Shown in pieces: positions 35,139 to 45,639 of a stretch of DNA of 64,000 bases. Made by a program: the position numbers and the translations under genes. Every line of letters begins with the position of its first letter. The stretch's first letter is position 1. Origin of the DNA: Harmonia axyridis (lineage: Eukaryota; Arthropoda; Insecta; Coleoptera; Coccinellidae); contig NC_059504.1 of the NCBI RefSeq assembly GCF_914767665.1, forward strand, positions 46,593,720 to 46,657,719, read 5' to 3'. Below the pieces are notes generated by a model. That model saw only the letters and a list, made by a program, of their open reading frames with translations, was not told where the DNA came from and ran no database searches.

Positions 35139-36778
35139 TATACTAACTGACAACGAGACTGCAACACCCAGAAGGAGCTGTTCAAATTTTGATTTTTTTT
35201 TCGGTAAAACATAGAAAGTATAGCAAGAAGTAAATGATTAAGATTTAGAGAAAAAACGAAGGGTTCAAAATTTTTTTTGATAAATTTGTTAACGATGTGT
35301 TTGTCCACCGCGATGAAATGGTCTATTTCGTCTTGAGAGATACTATACCAAGCTACCTGTACTTCATGTCTCAGAGCCGCCAAAGTTCGTAGGGGCATGG
35401 CGAAATATTCACATGGACCGCTTTGAAAAAGTTCAAACTAACTCTGGCAACATGAGGTTGGGCTTTATCCTGGTGAAATATTGGATTCTCGAGTCGGTTA
35501 AGGTGAGGGAGAACATATTGCTCCACAATTTCTTGAAGATGACGCAGCGCTGTCATGTTTCGTCGAATAAAGACTAAAGGTGACCTACTTGCATGTGCAA
35601 TAGCACCCCAGACCATAACGCCTACTGTCCGGTGAACATGACGCTCAACATCAAACTGAGGGTCACGTCTTCCTCCCTGAGGTCGTCTAACCCTTCTTCG
35701 GCCATCATGTGCACCCAGGGAGAATCGATATTTATTAAAAAAGAGGACTTGTTTCCATTCCACATTACAATGTTGCCGGCGATGCTCAACCGTCAGAGGT
35801 ATTTATTATTTATTATTTGAACTGGGGTCGTTTTGCTTCGCTAAGCCTTCCGGGAACTGCGACCATGCAGATCTTTTGTTCACTACCCTACTCATTCATA
35901 GAAACCCAGGGAGGTCGTCAACGACTTTAATAAAATTGACAACCTCCCTAGGGGCCTTGGCCATTACCTCTCTGGTATCCAGGACCGGCTTGCCCATGTG
36001 AATGGTTCTTAGGCCAGCCAGCTCTGGACACTTGCATATCAAGTGTTCAGCCGTTTCTACTTCCTATCCACAGAGCCTGCAAATCTCGTCTGCTGACTTA
36101 CCCATACGGTACAAATGATGTTTGTACCGACAGTGTCCCGTCAGCAGTCCCACCATCACCCGAAGCTCTGCTCGCGAACCGTCAGAGGTAACAGTGCTGA
36201 GTATCTCAGTTACAGGATGGCCGTGTTCTCCTAACCAATCATCAGCCAAAGATCGAGTTGTCGCAAATCGGTCTCTAATGGCCATAATACTTAGACGTCG
36301 ATCTTGAACTTCATTTGAGCCCCTTCGACGTCCGGTGCCTACTCTTCTTCGATTTTGAGCATTATCAAACCAAGCTTGACAACATCTCATAACAGTAGTT
36401 GGATTTCCGTTCGTACGGTTAGCGATTTCTCGAAATGACAACCCAGCTTTCCGTAGACTAATAATTCGTCCTCTTTCAAATTCATTTAGCTGGCAATGAA
36501 TTCCGCGTACACGTGCTCTAGGCATTTTAACAATAACTAAACATCGACTTTGGATCTCCTCAAACAGCTGGTTTGTTGTAAAATTTGAAAAACTTGCAAA
36601 AAACGACTACAATATTTAAGTGACAAAAATTGTTTACTTCAAAAAACCTTCACGATTTTTTTTATCCAAATTCAATCATTTATTCCTTGCTATACTATCT
36701 ATGTTTCACCAACGAAAAAAAAGAAATAAAATTTAAACAGCTCCTTCTGGGTATTGCAGATTCTTTGTCAGTTATTAT
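35139..36778 (-). mobile_element. Tc1-like (DD34E) transposon, copy 1, split by a LINE insertion
   Basis: Terminal repeats: ACTGACAACGAGACTGCAAC at 35146 and the mirror TTGCAGATTCTTTGTCAG near 36770, continuing into CCCAGAAGGAGCTGTT. The minus strand holds the N-terminal helix-turn-helix part (36525-36191: FERGRIISLRKAGLSFREIA, then VMRCCQAWFDNA) and, past the insertion, the catalytic part (35763-35371: VGVMVWGAIAH, FHQDKAQPHVA with the second aspartate). The first aspartate block FSDES of copy 2 reads FFNKY here and the frame ends at YELWRL before the glutamate block, so it is inactive even without the insertion. Confidence 0.88.
35802..36176 (-). mobile_element. 5'-truncated LINE insertion in the Tc1-like copy
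   Basis: A 375-bp insert bounded by a 14-bp perfect target duplication, AACCGTCAGAGGTA (35788-35801 and 36177-36190). The minus strand reads RAELRVMVGLLTGHCRYKHH, then KSADEICRLCG, a stop, then ETAEHLICKCPELAGLRTIH. This is the RNase H tail region of the LINE family also seen at 5530 and 6370. The 3' end is an AAATAATAAATAAATA-type tail. The empty site survives in copy 2 at ~38005-38025. Confidence 0.93.
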
Positions 36779-36929
36779 ATTTCGAAGTAAAAAGTCCTTA
36801 TTTGGTATTAAAAGATCCATTATTCATATCCCCAGGTTATTAATTTCTACTAACGGTCTCTTTTTCTATTCTCATTTAGGGCCAACCAATTAACAACTAG
36901 TAAGCCTAACTCTAAACCAACTCACCACG

Positions 36930-37380
36930 CCCTTCTTGCAAAAAAAAACCTATTTCGCAAGATCATCCGGCATGAAATTCGTAATCAACTCTCAGGAAAA
37001 GTCGCCTAGAACAACTCCATGGACTACACAGGACATCGCCCCTGATGTAATGAGTTTAATTTTTTACCGAGTCTGAGCGCGATAACAGAGCAGGAAAAAG
37101 ATTTCACTGGGAAATTTTCTGTTCCTGAAGTCGTTAGTTGAACTCGTGAAGGTGATTTATACATCACACCGAGATGCAATTACAGCTTGATTTATCGCAC
37201 CATCTTTATAGCGCTGGCGTTCCGCAACTACTCGATGAAAATTCGCTAAATCACTACGACTTCCTGAAATAACTGAGATTTTCTAGGAGCGAAATTCATT
37301 CGCCTAATTTCGGAATAAGCTGGCAACATCGTGGAATGTTCCATTAGACCTGCCATCATACTGATAATAATGAACAAGGG
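36930..37380. promoter_or_regulatory. CpG-richer noncoding island, candidate cis-regulatory element
   Basis: Unique block between the two Tc1-like copies with GAGTTTAATTTTTTACCG, GATTTATCGCACC, CTTTATAGCGCTGG and GCTAAATCACTACG. No coding frame. Inferred. Confidence 0.3.
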
Positions 37381-37396
37381 GGTATGTTTATACATA

Positions 37397-38800
37397 TACT
37401 GACTGACAAAGAGACTGTAACACCCAGAAGTTGCTGTTTAAATTTAATTTTTTTTGTTGGTAAAACATAAATAGTATAGCAAGAGTAAATGATTGAAAAA
37501 ATCGTGAAGGTTATTCATGTAAACAATTTTTGTTACTTAAATATTGTAGTCGTTTTTTGCAAGTTTTTCAATTTTATAACAAACCAGCTGTTCGAGGAGA
37601 TCCAAAGTCGATGTTTAGTTGTTGTTAAAATGCATAGAGCACTTGTACGCGAAATTTATCGCCAGCTGAGTGAATTTGAAAGAGGTCGAATTATTGGTCT
37701 ACGGGAGACGGGGTTGTCATTTCGAGAAATCGCTAACCGTACGAGCAAATCCAAATACTGTTATGAGATGTTGTCAAGCGTGGTTTGATAATGCTCAAAA
37801 TCTAAGAAGAGTAGGCACCGGACGTCGAAGAGGCCCAAATGAAGTTCAAGATCAACGTCTAAGACTTATGACCATTAGAGACCAATTGGCAACAACTCGA
37901 TCTTTGGCTGAGTGGTTAGGAGAACAAAGTCATGCTGTGATCATCCGAACGGTTTGCCACTGTCTTTTGGACTGCAGCATTATCGAAACCATCTCGTCTT
38001 ACCTCTGACGGTTGAGCATCGCCGGCAACGATTACAGTGGCGCAGAGAACGGTCAACATTGGATTGTGGAATGGCATCAGGTCGTCTTTTCTGATGAATC
38101 TCGATTCTCCTTGGGTGAACATGATGGCCGAAGAAGGGTTAGACGACGTCGGGGAGAAAGACGTGAATGTTGATGTTGAGCGTCATGTACACTGAACAGT
38201 AGGCGTTATGGAATGAGGTGCTATTGTACATGCAACTAGGTCACCTTTAGTCTTTATTCTGGTCTTTATTCGAGATAACATGACAGCGCTGCGTTACCTT
38301 CAAGAAATAGTGGAGCCATATATTCTCCCTTACCTTTACCGGCTCCAATATATGCCAGTCCTCATGTTGCCAGAGTTAGTTCAAACTTTTTGAAGCGATC
38401 ATTTGAATTTTTTTGTCATGGCCGCCCATATCCTCGATTTTTCGCCCATAGAGCATGTTTGAGACATCTTGGATAGAAAGTTTGAAAATTTACCCAGCCT
38501 CCACGGACTTTGGCGGCTCTGAGACATGAAGTACAGGTAGCTTGGTATAGTATAATTCAAGAAGAAATAGACCATCTTCTTGCATCAATGCCGAGACGTG
38601 TTGGGGAGTGTATGGATAATCGCGGTGGGGACAAACACATTATCAACAAATTTATTAAAAAAATTGTAAACCCTTCGTTTTGTTTTTCAAATTTCAATCA
38701 TATACTCCTTGCTATGGTATTTATGTTTTCCGAAAAAAAATTTGAATTTGAAATGCTCTTTCTGGGTGTTGCAGTTCCTTTGTCAGTTAGTAAATAATTC
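37397..38800 (+). mobile_element. Tc1-like (DD34E) transposon, copy 2, frameshifted
   Basis: The terminal repeats ACTGACAAAGAGACTGTAAC (37401) and GTTGCAGTTCCTTTGTCAGT (38770) are intact enough to define the ends. Coding order: FERGRIIGLRETGLSFREIA (helix-turn-helix, ~37672), a frameshift near 37750, VMRCCQAWFDNAQN, FSDESRFSLGEHDG (first aspartate, ~38090), a degraded middle part, DFSPIEHV followed by a stop (third, glutamate, ~38435), and the C-terminal LRHEVQVAWYSIIQEEIDHL, SMPRRVGECMDNRGG. Several frameshifts and stops; inactive. It retains the uninterrupted target of the LINE found in copy 1. Confidence 0.88.
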
Positions 38801-39539
38801 AAAATTGAACGATATTGGATGTTCTGAAGAAGAAAAAAATCAAAAACCTGGGAAATCGGCTGTTCCGCAGTTATTCTCGAGAAATCGAAACTTCGTTGAG
38901 AGGGTACATACAAGACTTTCAAGAAATGGATCCTCACTTATCACTCGCTGAACGGTAAGTGGTGAGTGAGTTACCGTTCTGTTTATCTTAGCAACCAGTA
39001 GAAATAATCTACCGATCTAGCAATAAACACGGTAACTAACAAAAGTCGTTCTATCGTGCAAAAAGTTAATTTAACTTTAGGTGAGCTTATTTCAATTTTA
39101 CTTCCAACTCTCTATTTCACACCATGAGGATCTTGATGTAACCAAATTCAGGAAAAAATTTGAGAACTGTTCACTATTAGGTAAGTAGATCAAACTAGAA
39201 TAGCTGTTCGAAAAGATGACCATCAATTCGAATGCATCTGCCATGCTTATCTTTTCATAAGAGAATAAATCATATGGGGCAATGAAATTAGCTGCCTTCA
39301 GAATATTCCGACTTTTGATACAAGAGTATTGGGAAAAGTGTTCGAGCCACATTCCTTGATTGATTCAAAGCTATGTTCTGTTGCTTTATACAATTGTATC
39401 TTCAAACATCATTGTTTGAATCCTTTTATATTATGAAGGTAAAATATTTCTCTACGAAAACGTTTATTTTTCTAGTAAACGATTGAAATTGGTTTTTTGT
39501 TATCTCAAATCACTTGTATCTTCGAAATATAACACACAA
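38801..39539. other. No recognised feature
   Basis: Only short unremarkable frames; no terminal repeats or domain. A short dyad around the ACTTATCACTCGC/AAGTGGTGAGTGAG sequence at 38934-38972 is noted. Confidence 0.4.
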
Positions 39540-39945
39540 TAAGTCCCCGACCTAACCAACACACATTTTTTCTTACAAATTCGACTGTTAACTTTTCAAT
39601 ACCTTTTTAACAGAAAGATTTATCTTTGCTTCTGAAGAAGGCTGAAACCTCAGAAATCACTTATTCATTAGCACCAAATTTCATTCATTGGATCATTCCC
39701 TAAAGGGATGTAAAAAGCCAATAATCACTGGAAGCCAGGTATAAAAAATGAGCTGGATGGTAGCGCAAGTTGCTCAATTTAACCATGGTTTCCATCGATA
39801 CAAGGAGTATTGTCTTGTTGGAAGAGAATTATTTCTCATGAATTTGAATTTGCAGACGTTTTTTCTGAATGTCTGCTTTAAATTGGCCCAATAACGATAA
39901 ATAATATTCACCGTTGAGGGTTTTACCTCTCTCCCAAAATATGCA
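39540..39945 (-). mobile_element. Mariner relic (DD34D type) next to the laminin exon
   Basis: The minus strand from ~39945 reads FWERGKTLNGEYYLSLLGQF, then KADIQKKRLQI, and after stops and a shift METMVKLSNLRYHPAHFLYL, ASSDYWLF (third aspartate block), KFGANE, AFFRSKDKSFC and KGIEKL. This is the C-terminal half of a mariner transposase of a different subfamily from that at 29953. It begins within ~20 bp of the laminin splice donor at 39963. The N-terminal half is missing. Confidence 0.8.
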
Positions 39946-39963
39946 TGCTATAAACTTGCTTAC

Positions 39964-40295
39964 CTGTTTCAGATCTATGGTTATCGTGACGTACTCGAAC
40001 TCGGGACCATAGAAGAGCGCTGGACTCTGCCACCATCTGTTCGAACCATCTATAGCGTAGTGAATGGAATGTCTCTTTCCGCTGTCAGGGCTGAAGTTGT
40101 CGCAGATCCCGCACCTTCCTTTGGCTCCTTCTGCCATCCTGCAGAACTCCTCCCTGCCACCTTCACCACAGGTGGCATTGACACTGATAACAGCTTTGGT
40201 CGCCAAGTTGAAGACCGAAGGCCACAGACCTGAGTCTTGGGTGACGTTTCGTCGTACATGGTTGCTAATTTTAATGTTCCTCGAGAATTTTTGAC
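39964..40295 (-). CDS. Laminin subunit alpha, one exon of the laminin N-terminal (LN) domain
   Basis: The minus strand encodes 110 full codons between a splice acceptor (CCTTTGTTTTTAG, exon begins at 40295) and a donor (CAG/GTAAGC, exon ends at 39964). It begins after one base of a codon (phase 1) and ends in phase 0. Motifs: GLWPSVFNLATKAVISVNAT, CGEGGREEFC, CGICDNFSPDSGKRHSIHYA, IDGSNRWWQSPAL and FEYVTITIDLKQ. The spaced cysteines, N-glycosylation-type NAT, AIDG..WWQSP and YVTITIDL are hallmarks of the LN domain, which polymerises laminin networks in the basement membrane. The NLA.KAVI..NATCGE pattern fits alpha-1/2 chains, in insects wing blister, better than the alpha-3/5 type; this assignment is from memory of the family. 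The following exon (lower coordinates) and the signal-peptide exon (higher) are not seen here, implying large introns. The reading frame is clean. The sequence 3' of the donor is mariner-derived. Confidence 0.88.
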
Positions 40296-40689
40296 CTAAA
40301 AACAAAGGAATATTTCTGATTATGACAGGAATTTGTTGTGGTAACGACTCCATAGAGCTTATACCCATTGAAAATGAAAGTGTTTTTTTATTCTATTATG
40401 CCAAAGAGATACAATACAAGATCATCAAAAAAGTGCATTGCAGGTGAAAAAGAGATTTCATTTTGAATAGCCCGCTATCTGGAGTGCTTCCTCTATTGAA
40501 GCTGTCATATTTTGACCTTTGGCAAGTAAAAACTACGCCATGACTAAAAATATAACAACACACTGCAATTGACAAATTTCACTACAAAAATGGTGAAAGA
40601 TGGCTGTAGCGGTGTAGCGTCAAGTGGAAGTCGAAATAAATACATCCTAAATGTCATAATATAAGCTTAGGTATAGGTAAACATAACGC

Positions 40690-42352
40690 CATCGAAATAT
40701 AAGTCTATTTGTGTCTGCATCATAAAGTTATTCTCGATTGAACATGTCAGTTTACGAGCCAAATTCTCTTCATTTGCCGGAGATTTAATTTTTCTGCTTT
40801 AATATGAAGAAATCTGCAGCTAAGGTTCATCGAATGTTCTACAAAAACCTATGGTGAAGCCGCTATTAGTGAAAGAACGTGCCGGGAGTGGTTTCAACGC
40901 TTCAAGAACGGTGATTTTGACTTCAAAGACCTGCATGAAGGTCATCATGACTCATGTCAAACGCAACAAGAATTGGCAGGAACATTGGGAGTGATACTCA
41001 TGGAAATGATTCAGAAACAAGGGTATCGGATGTCGTACGAGTTGAAGCCGAGAGATGTTGAACGGCGTTTGTTTCCTTGTGAACAGCTGGTTACAAGGCA
41101 AAGACGAAAAGGATTTCTGCATCAAATTTTGACTGGAGACAAAAAATGGATTCAGTACGATAATCCCAAGCGCAAAAAATCATGGAGATATTCCGGCGAC
41201 TGCCAAACCGAATATTTGCGGTTCCAAGGTCATGCTCAGTATGACAATGCTTGACCCCATGTAGCGAAAGTGGTCAAGACATACAAGGAAACGTTGAAAT
41301 AGGAAGTCTTACCCCACCGTCGTATTTTCCAGACGTTGCTCCCTCGGACTCTCACTTGATTCGATCAATAAGCCTAGCTGACCAGCACTTCCGGTCTTAT
41401 GAAAAGGTAAAAATTGGATTATTCGATTGACATGAATTTTATTTATCCGCAAGATAATCTTGTGGCATTACATTTTGAATATGATTTCTGGCATCGGATG
41501 TAGCCCAATCTGGACGTCCAATTTTCGATGACTTTTTCCAACATTTGTGGCCGTATATCGGCAATAACACGGCGAATGTTGTCTTCCAAATGGTCAAGGG
41601 TTTGTGGCTTATCCGCATAGACCAATGACTTTACATAGCCCCACAGAAAGTAGTCTAGCGGTGTTAAATCACAAGATCTTGGAGGACAATTCAAAGGTCC
41701 AAAACGTGAAATTAGGCGGTCACCAAACGTGTCTTTCAATAAATCGATTGTGGCACGAGCTGTGTGACATGTTGCGCCGTCTTGTTGGAACCACAGCTCC
41801 TGGACATCATGGTTGTTCAATTCAGGAATGAAAAAGTTAGTAATCATGGCTCTATACCAATCACCATTGACTATTACGTTCTAGCCATCATCGTTTTTGA
41901 TGAAGTATGGACCAATGATTCCACCAGCCCATAAAGCGCACCAAACAGTCAGTTTTTCTGGATGTAACGGTGTTTCGACATACACTTGAGGATTAGCTTC
42001 ACTCCAAATGCGACAGTTTTGTTTGTTGACGTAGCCATTCAACCAGAAGTGCGCTTCGTCGCTAAACAAAATGAAATGGACGTAGTGCGCGATACGTATT
42101 CCGCACAGAACCATTATTTTCGAAATAAAGTTGCACTATTTGCAAGCGTTGTTCAGGCGTGAGTCTATTCATGATGAATTTCCAAACCAAACTGAGAATA
42201 AATCATTTGACAGCTGTCAAATCGGTCGTTATCTTGAACAGTAATGCCAACTTAAAGTTATATACCTCACAAAAAAAACGCCCGTTATAAACAGATTTTC
42301 ACACTTAAGCCTGGAATTTCGGAAAAAACGGCGGAAGCTAAGTTGTACGCCT
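40690..42352 (+). mobile_element. Mariner (DD34D) relic interrupted by rosa copy E
   Basis: It starts with a mariner-like leader and KKSAAKVHRMF, then YGEAAISERTCREWFQRFKN (helix-turn-helix region), KRNKNWQEHW, and RRKGFLHQILTGDKKWIQYD (first aspartate block; the frame 40973-41254 covers this part). The block with the second aspartate is deleted; HVAKVVKTYKETLK and a degraded third block follow, to SYEKVKNW-like sequence at 41412. There rosa copy E begins. After copy E, at 42288-42352, the mariner terminus CGGAAGCTAAGTTGTACGCC closes the relic. Same family as 29953-30870. Confidence 0.82.
41416..42287 (-). mobile_element. Rosa-like (DD41D) mariner, copy E, nested and end-truncated
   Basis: The minus strand holds both conserved halves: frame 42114-41881 (FSDEAHFWLNGYVNKQN, first aspartate) and, after a stop at 41881, frame 41847-41443 (WFQQDGATCHTA, CDLTPLDYFLWG). 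All three catalytic aspartates are present but separated by the stop, and the N-terminal domain is lost through the shared deletion (joint CATTTCATTTTGTTTAGCG, one base different from other copies). The outer right end GCGGGCG-type terminus is present (42287); the other terminus is missing where it abuts the mariner relic at 41415. Confidence 0.9.
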
Positions 42353-42489
42353 ATGTTGATATACTAATACTTGAATAACAGTTATGTCCTATCAAATGTG
42401 ACTGCCAGGATATCTTAATAAAATATTAACCTCATAGAAAACGATATCCAGCAACATCAGTGTGTTAATATATCTTCCGAACGAGAAAT

Positions 42490-43020
42490 AATCCTCATTC
42501 CAACAAGTATTCCACTTGTAACGATCACAATGGTTTAACACATATCGAGCCACTCAAACTTTTTACGATTCCATCATTCCAACCACCTAGTCCTGACGAA
42601 CAACAGCCAGTGAAAGAAACAGGGCCGCATACATCATTTTTATAAGCGGCATTAAGGTGCCGACAAAGTGCCTTTATGCATGGTTAATAAGTCATAAAAC
42701 TAATTTTACTCGCCCAGAATGGGTTTATGGGTTAGGGGGCACCATCGTATCAACTATTTATCAAGACCAACAGGTAAATTTCCTGCTTTTCCGAACGGCG
42801 ACGATGGAAAGTTTAAATTGATCGTAGAACGCCGCCGCCAGCGCACTCGATTTTTTTCCGAAGACCGCTTATCGGGAATTATTAGTTTGGAGTGGATAAA
42901 CGGAGTTTATCGGCTGGAACGGAGGCTTTTAATGCCGTTCTCACACTTGTTAGTGCTCGTCGGGCTTTTTAAAAGCCGCGGACGAAGCGAGCGATGAGAT
43001 TCGATGGTTTTTTTGTTCTA
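42490..43020. promoter_or_regulatory. CpG-richer noncoding island, candidate cis-regulatory element
   Basis: Clustered AT-core sites in 42660-42735: CCTTTATGCATGG, TTAATAAG, GTCATAAAAC, TAATTTTAC, GGGTTTATGGG. Hox and Caudal type proteins bind such TTTATGG/TAAT cores. Flanks are CpG-rich (GAACGCCGCCGCCAGCGC). The frame 42719-42997 overlaps but shows no domain. Inferred. Confidence 0.35.
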
Positions 43021-43256
43021 GGATGTTTTATTATTTCGAATGAGAAAACTTTCGGAGCATCCCAGAATAATATTCTAACCCCTTGTGAAGTTTTCACGCT
43101 CTACAACGTGGAAAATTCTAAAATAGCTTCTAGTGTTTTCCCGGAAACTATAGATGAAAGCGGTATGTGGGAAATAGAACCCAATCCATTGATAGTGAAG
43201 GAATGAAATTTTTCGAACAGTTTTCACTGTGTTAAATTTTTCATATATCTATGTGT

Positions 43257-45600
43257 AGTTATTTATAATGCAAGTGCAGATATTCTTTGACGAGTCCAAA
43301 ACGCAAAACAAGTCACGATTTGTTGAGTTTTTGAATAAATGATTGTAAGAATGAGTCTTCTATAGGAGTATCATTATTATTTGCTCTAATTCACTGAATT
43401 TTAAACGATATTAATGGAATATTCTTTGACGAATATTCTTTGACCAATATTCTTTGACGAGTCCGAAATGAAAAACAAGTCAAGATTTAGCTAGTTTTTG
43501 AATAAATGAGTGTTAGAATGAGCATTTTTTAGGAGTATTTAACATTATTTCCTCTAATCCAACAGATTCCAAATGATAATAATGGAATATTTTCCGAAGA
43601 ATATTCTTAGACGAGTCCAAAATGCAAAACAAGTCACGATTATGCGAGTTTTTGAATAGATTAGTGTTGGAATGAGCCTTCAATAGGCGTATCACACATA
43701 TTTTTCTCTAATTCACTGAATTTTTAATGATAATAATGGAATATTCTTTGACGAATATTCTTTGACGAGTCCAAAATGCAAAACAAGTCACGATTTGGCG
43801 AGTTTTTGAATGAATGCGTGTTAGAATGAGCATTTTATAGGGGTATTAAAAATTATATTCTATAATTCTTTAGGTTTCAAATGATATTAATGGAATATTT
43901 TTGACGAATATTCTCAGATGAGTCCAAAATGCAAAACAAGTCACAATTGGGCGAGTTTTTGAATAAATGAGTGTTAGATGAATCTTCTTTATGAGTATCA
44001 TTATTATTTTCTCTAATTCTTTGAATTTGAATGATACTAATGTAATATTTTTCGACCAATATTCTTTGACGAGTCCAAAATGCAAAACAAGTCACGATTT
44101 AGCGAGTTTTTGAATGGATGAGTGTTAGAATGAGCATTTTTTTTCAGGAGTATTTAACATTATTTCCTCTAATCCATCAGATTCCAAATGATAATAATGG
44201 AATATTTTCCAAAGAATATTCTTAGACGAGTCCAAAATGCAAAACAAGTCACGATTATGCGAGTTTTTGAATAGATTAGTGTTGGAATGAGCCTTCAATA
44301 GGCGTATCACACATATTTTTCTCTAATTCACTGAATTTTTAATGATAATAATGGAATATTCTTTGACGAATATTCTTTGACGAGTCCAAAATGCAAAACA
44401 AGTCACGATTTGGCGAGTTTTTGAAAGAATGCGTGTTAGAATGAGCATTTTATAGGAGTATTAAACATTATATTCTCAAATTCTTTAGGTTTCGAATGAT
44501 ACTAATGGAATACTTTTGACGAATATCCTTAGATGAGTCCAAAATGCAGAACAAGTCACAATTGGGCGAGTTTTTCAGTAAATGAGTGTTGGAATGGGCC
44601 TTCAATAGGCGTATCATACATATTTTTCTCTAATTCACTGAGTTTTTCATGATATTGATGGAATATTTTTGACGAATATTCTTAGACGAGTCCAAAATGT
44701 AAATCAAGTCACGATTGGGCGAGTTTTTGAATAAATGAGTGTTAGAATGAGCCTTCAATAGGAGTATCGTACATTATTTTCTCTTATTCATTGGATTTTT
44801 GATGATATTAATGAAATATTTCTTGACGAGTCCAAAATGCAAAACAAGTCACGATTTGGCGAGTTTTTGAATGAATGAGTGTTAGAATGAGCCTTCTGTA
44901 AGAGTATTATGCATTATTTTCTTTAATCCACTGAATTTTCAATGATATTATTGGAATATTTCCCTAAATATCGTATAGTGATTTTTACATTAAAAAATTG
45001 GAGACAGAAGAATTCCAAGTACCAACATATAACAATAAAACATAAACATAAAACCGAGATATACCCACTCTTATTGAAAAATCCTTCTCAAGAATTTTCA
45101 CTGGATTTTAAATGATAATAATGCAATATTCTTTGACCAATATTCTTTGAAGAGTCCAAAAAGCAAAACAAGTTACGATTTGGCGAGTTTTTGAATGAAT
45201 GAGTGTTAGAATGAGCCTTCTGGAGGATTATTATGCATTATTTTCTTGAATTCACTGAATTTTCAATGGTATTATTGAAATATTTCCCTAAATATCGTAT
45301 AGTGATTTTTGCATTAAAAAATGTTGGTTGCCAAAACGGTTTTCTGTATCACAAAATTGAGAGATAATAAGATAAATTGGAGACAGAAGGATTCTGAGTA
45401 CCAACATATAATAATGAAACATAACCATAACACCGAGACATACCCACTCTTATTGAAAAACCCTTTTCAAGAATATCACCGAATACAATTAATATTCAAA
45501 TATTTAATTCGAATTTTGAATGAATTTCGTGAAATGTTCATTGTTCATAAATTTCACATTATTCAAAACATGACCTACAAAATTTTGGAAAGCTGACTGG
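43257..45600 (+). repeat. Transposon-derived satellite array (~153-bp monomer, ~615-bp higher-order unit)
   Basis: The box GAGTCC(A/G)AAA marks monomer starts at 43292, 43459, 43613, 43767, 43920, 44071, 44228, 44382, 44535, 44688, 44828 and 45152; most spacings are 151-157 bp. Monomers starting 43459-43920 reappear at 44071-44535 with a constant offset of 612-615 bp and shared private variants (for example GATTATGCGAGTTTTTGAAT). The left border GTTATTTATAATGCAAGTGC and the monomer match, inverted, 21890-22055 in the 20.6-22.2 kb element. The right part 45295-45480 matches 21700-21835 inverted. A partial duplicate of that flank (44979-45110) splits the array before the last monomer. Frames in the array repeat with the monomers and are not genes. 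Confidence 0.88.
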
Positions 45601-45639
45601 GATTTCGGTTCTCCAGAAGGATTCCAAAGGATAATCCTC

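Noticed and set aside
40050..40294. Alternative frames of 69 and 76 codons across the laminin exon
   Set aside because: They are other-frame shadows of the laminin exon, which has domain motifs and splice sites.
43513..44310. Repeated ~60-codon frames that look like duplicated genes
   Set aside because: They follow satellite monomers and simply reflect the 615-bp higher-order repeat.
43257..45300. CRISPR-like array (regular repeats)
   Set aside because: Repeats are ~153 bp with no short conserved repeat plus unique spacers, and the genome is eukaryotic; it is satellite DNA.
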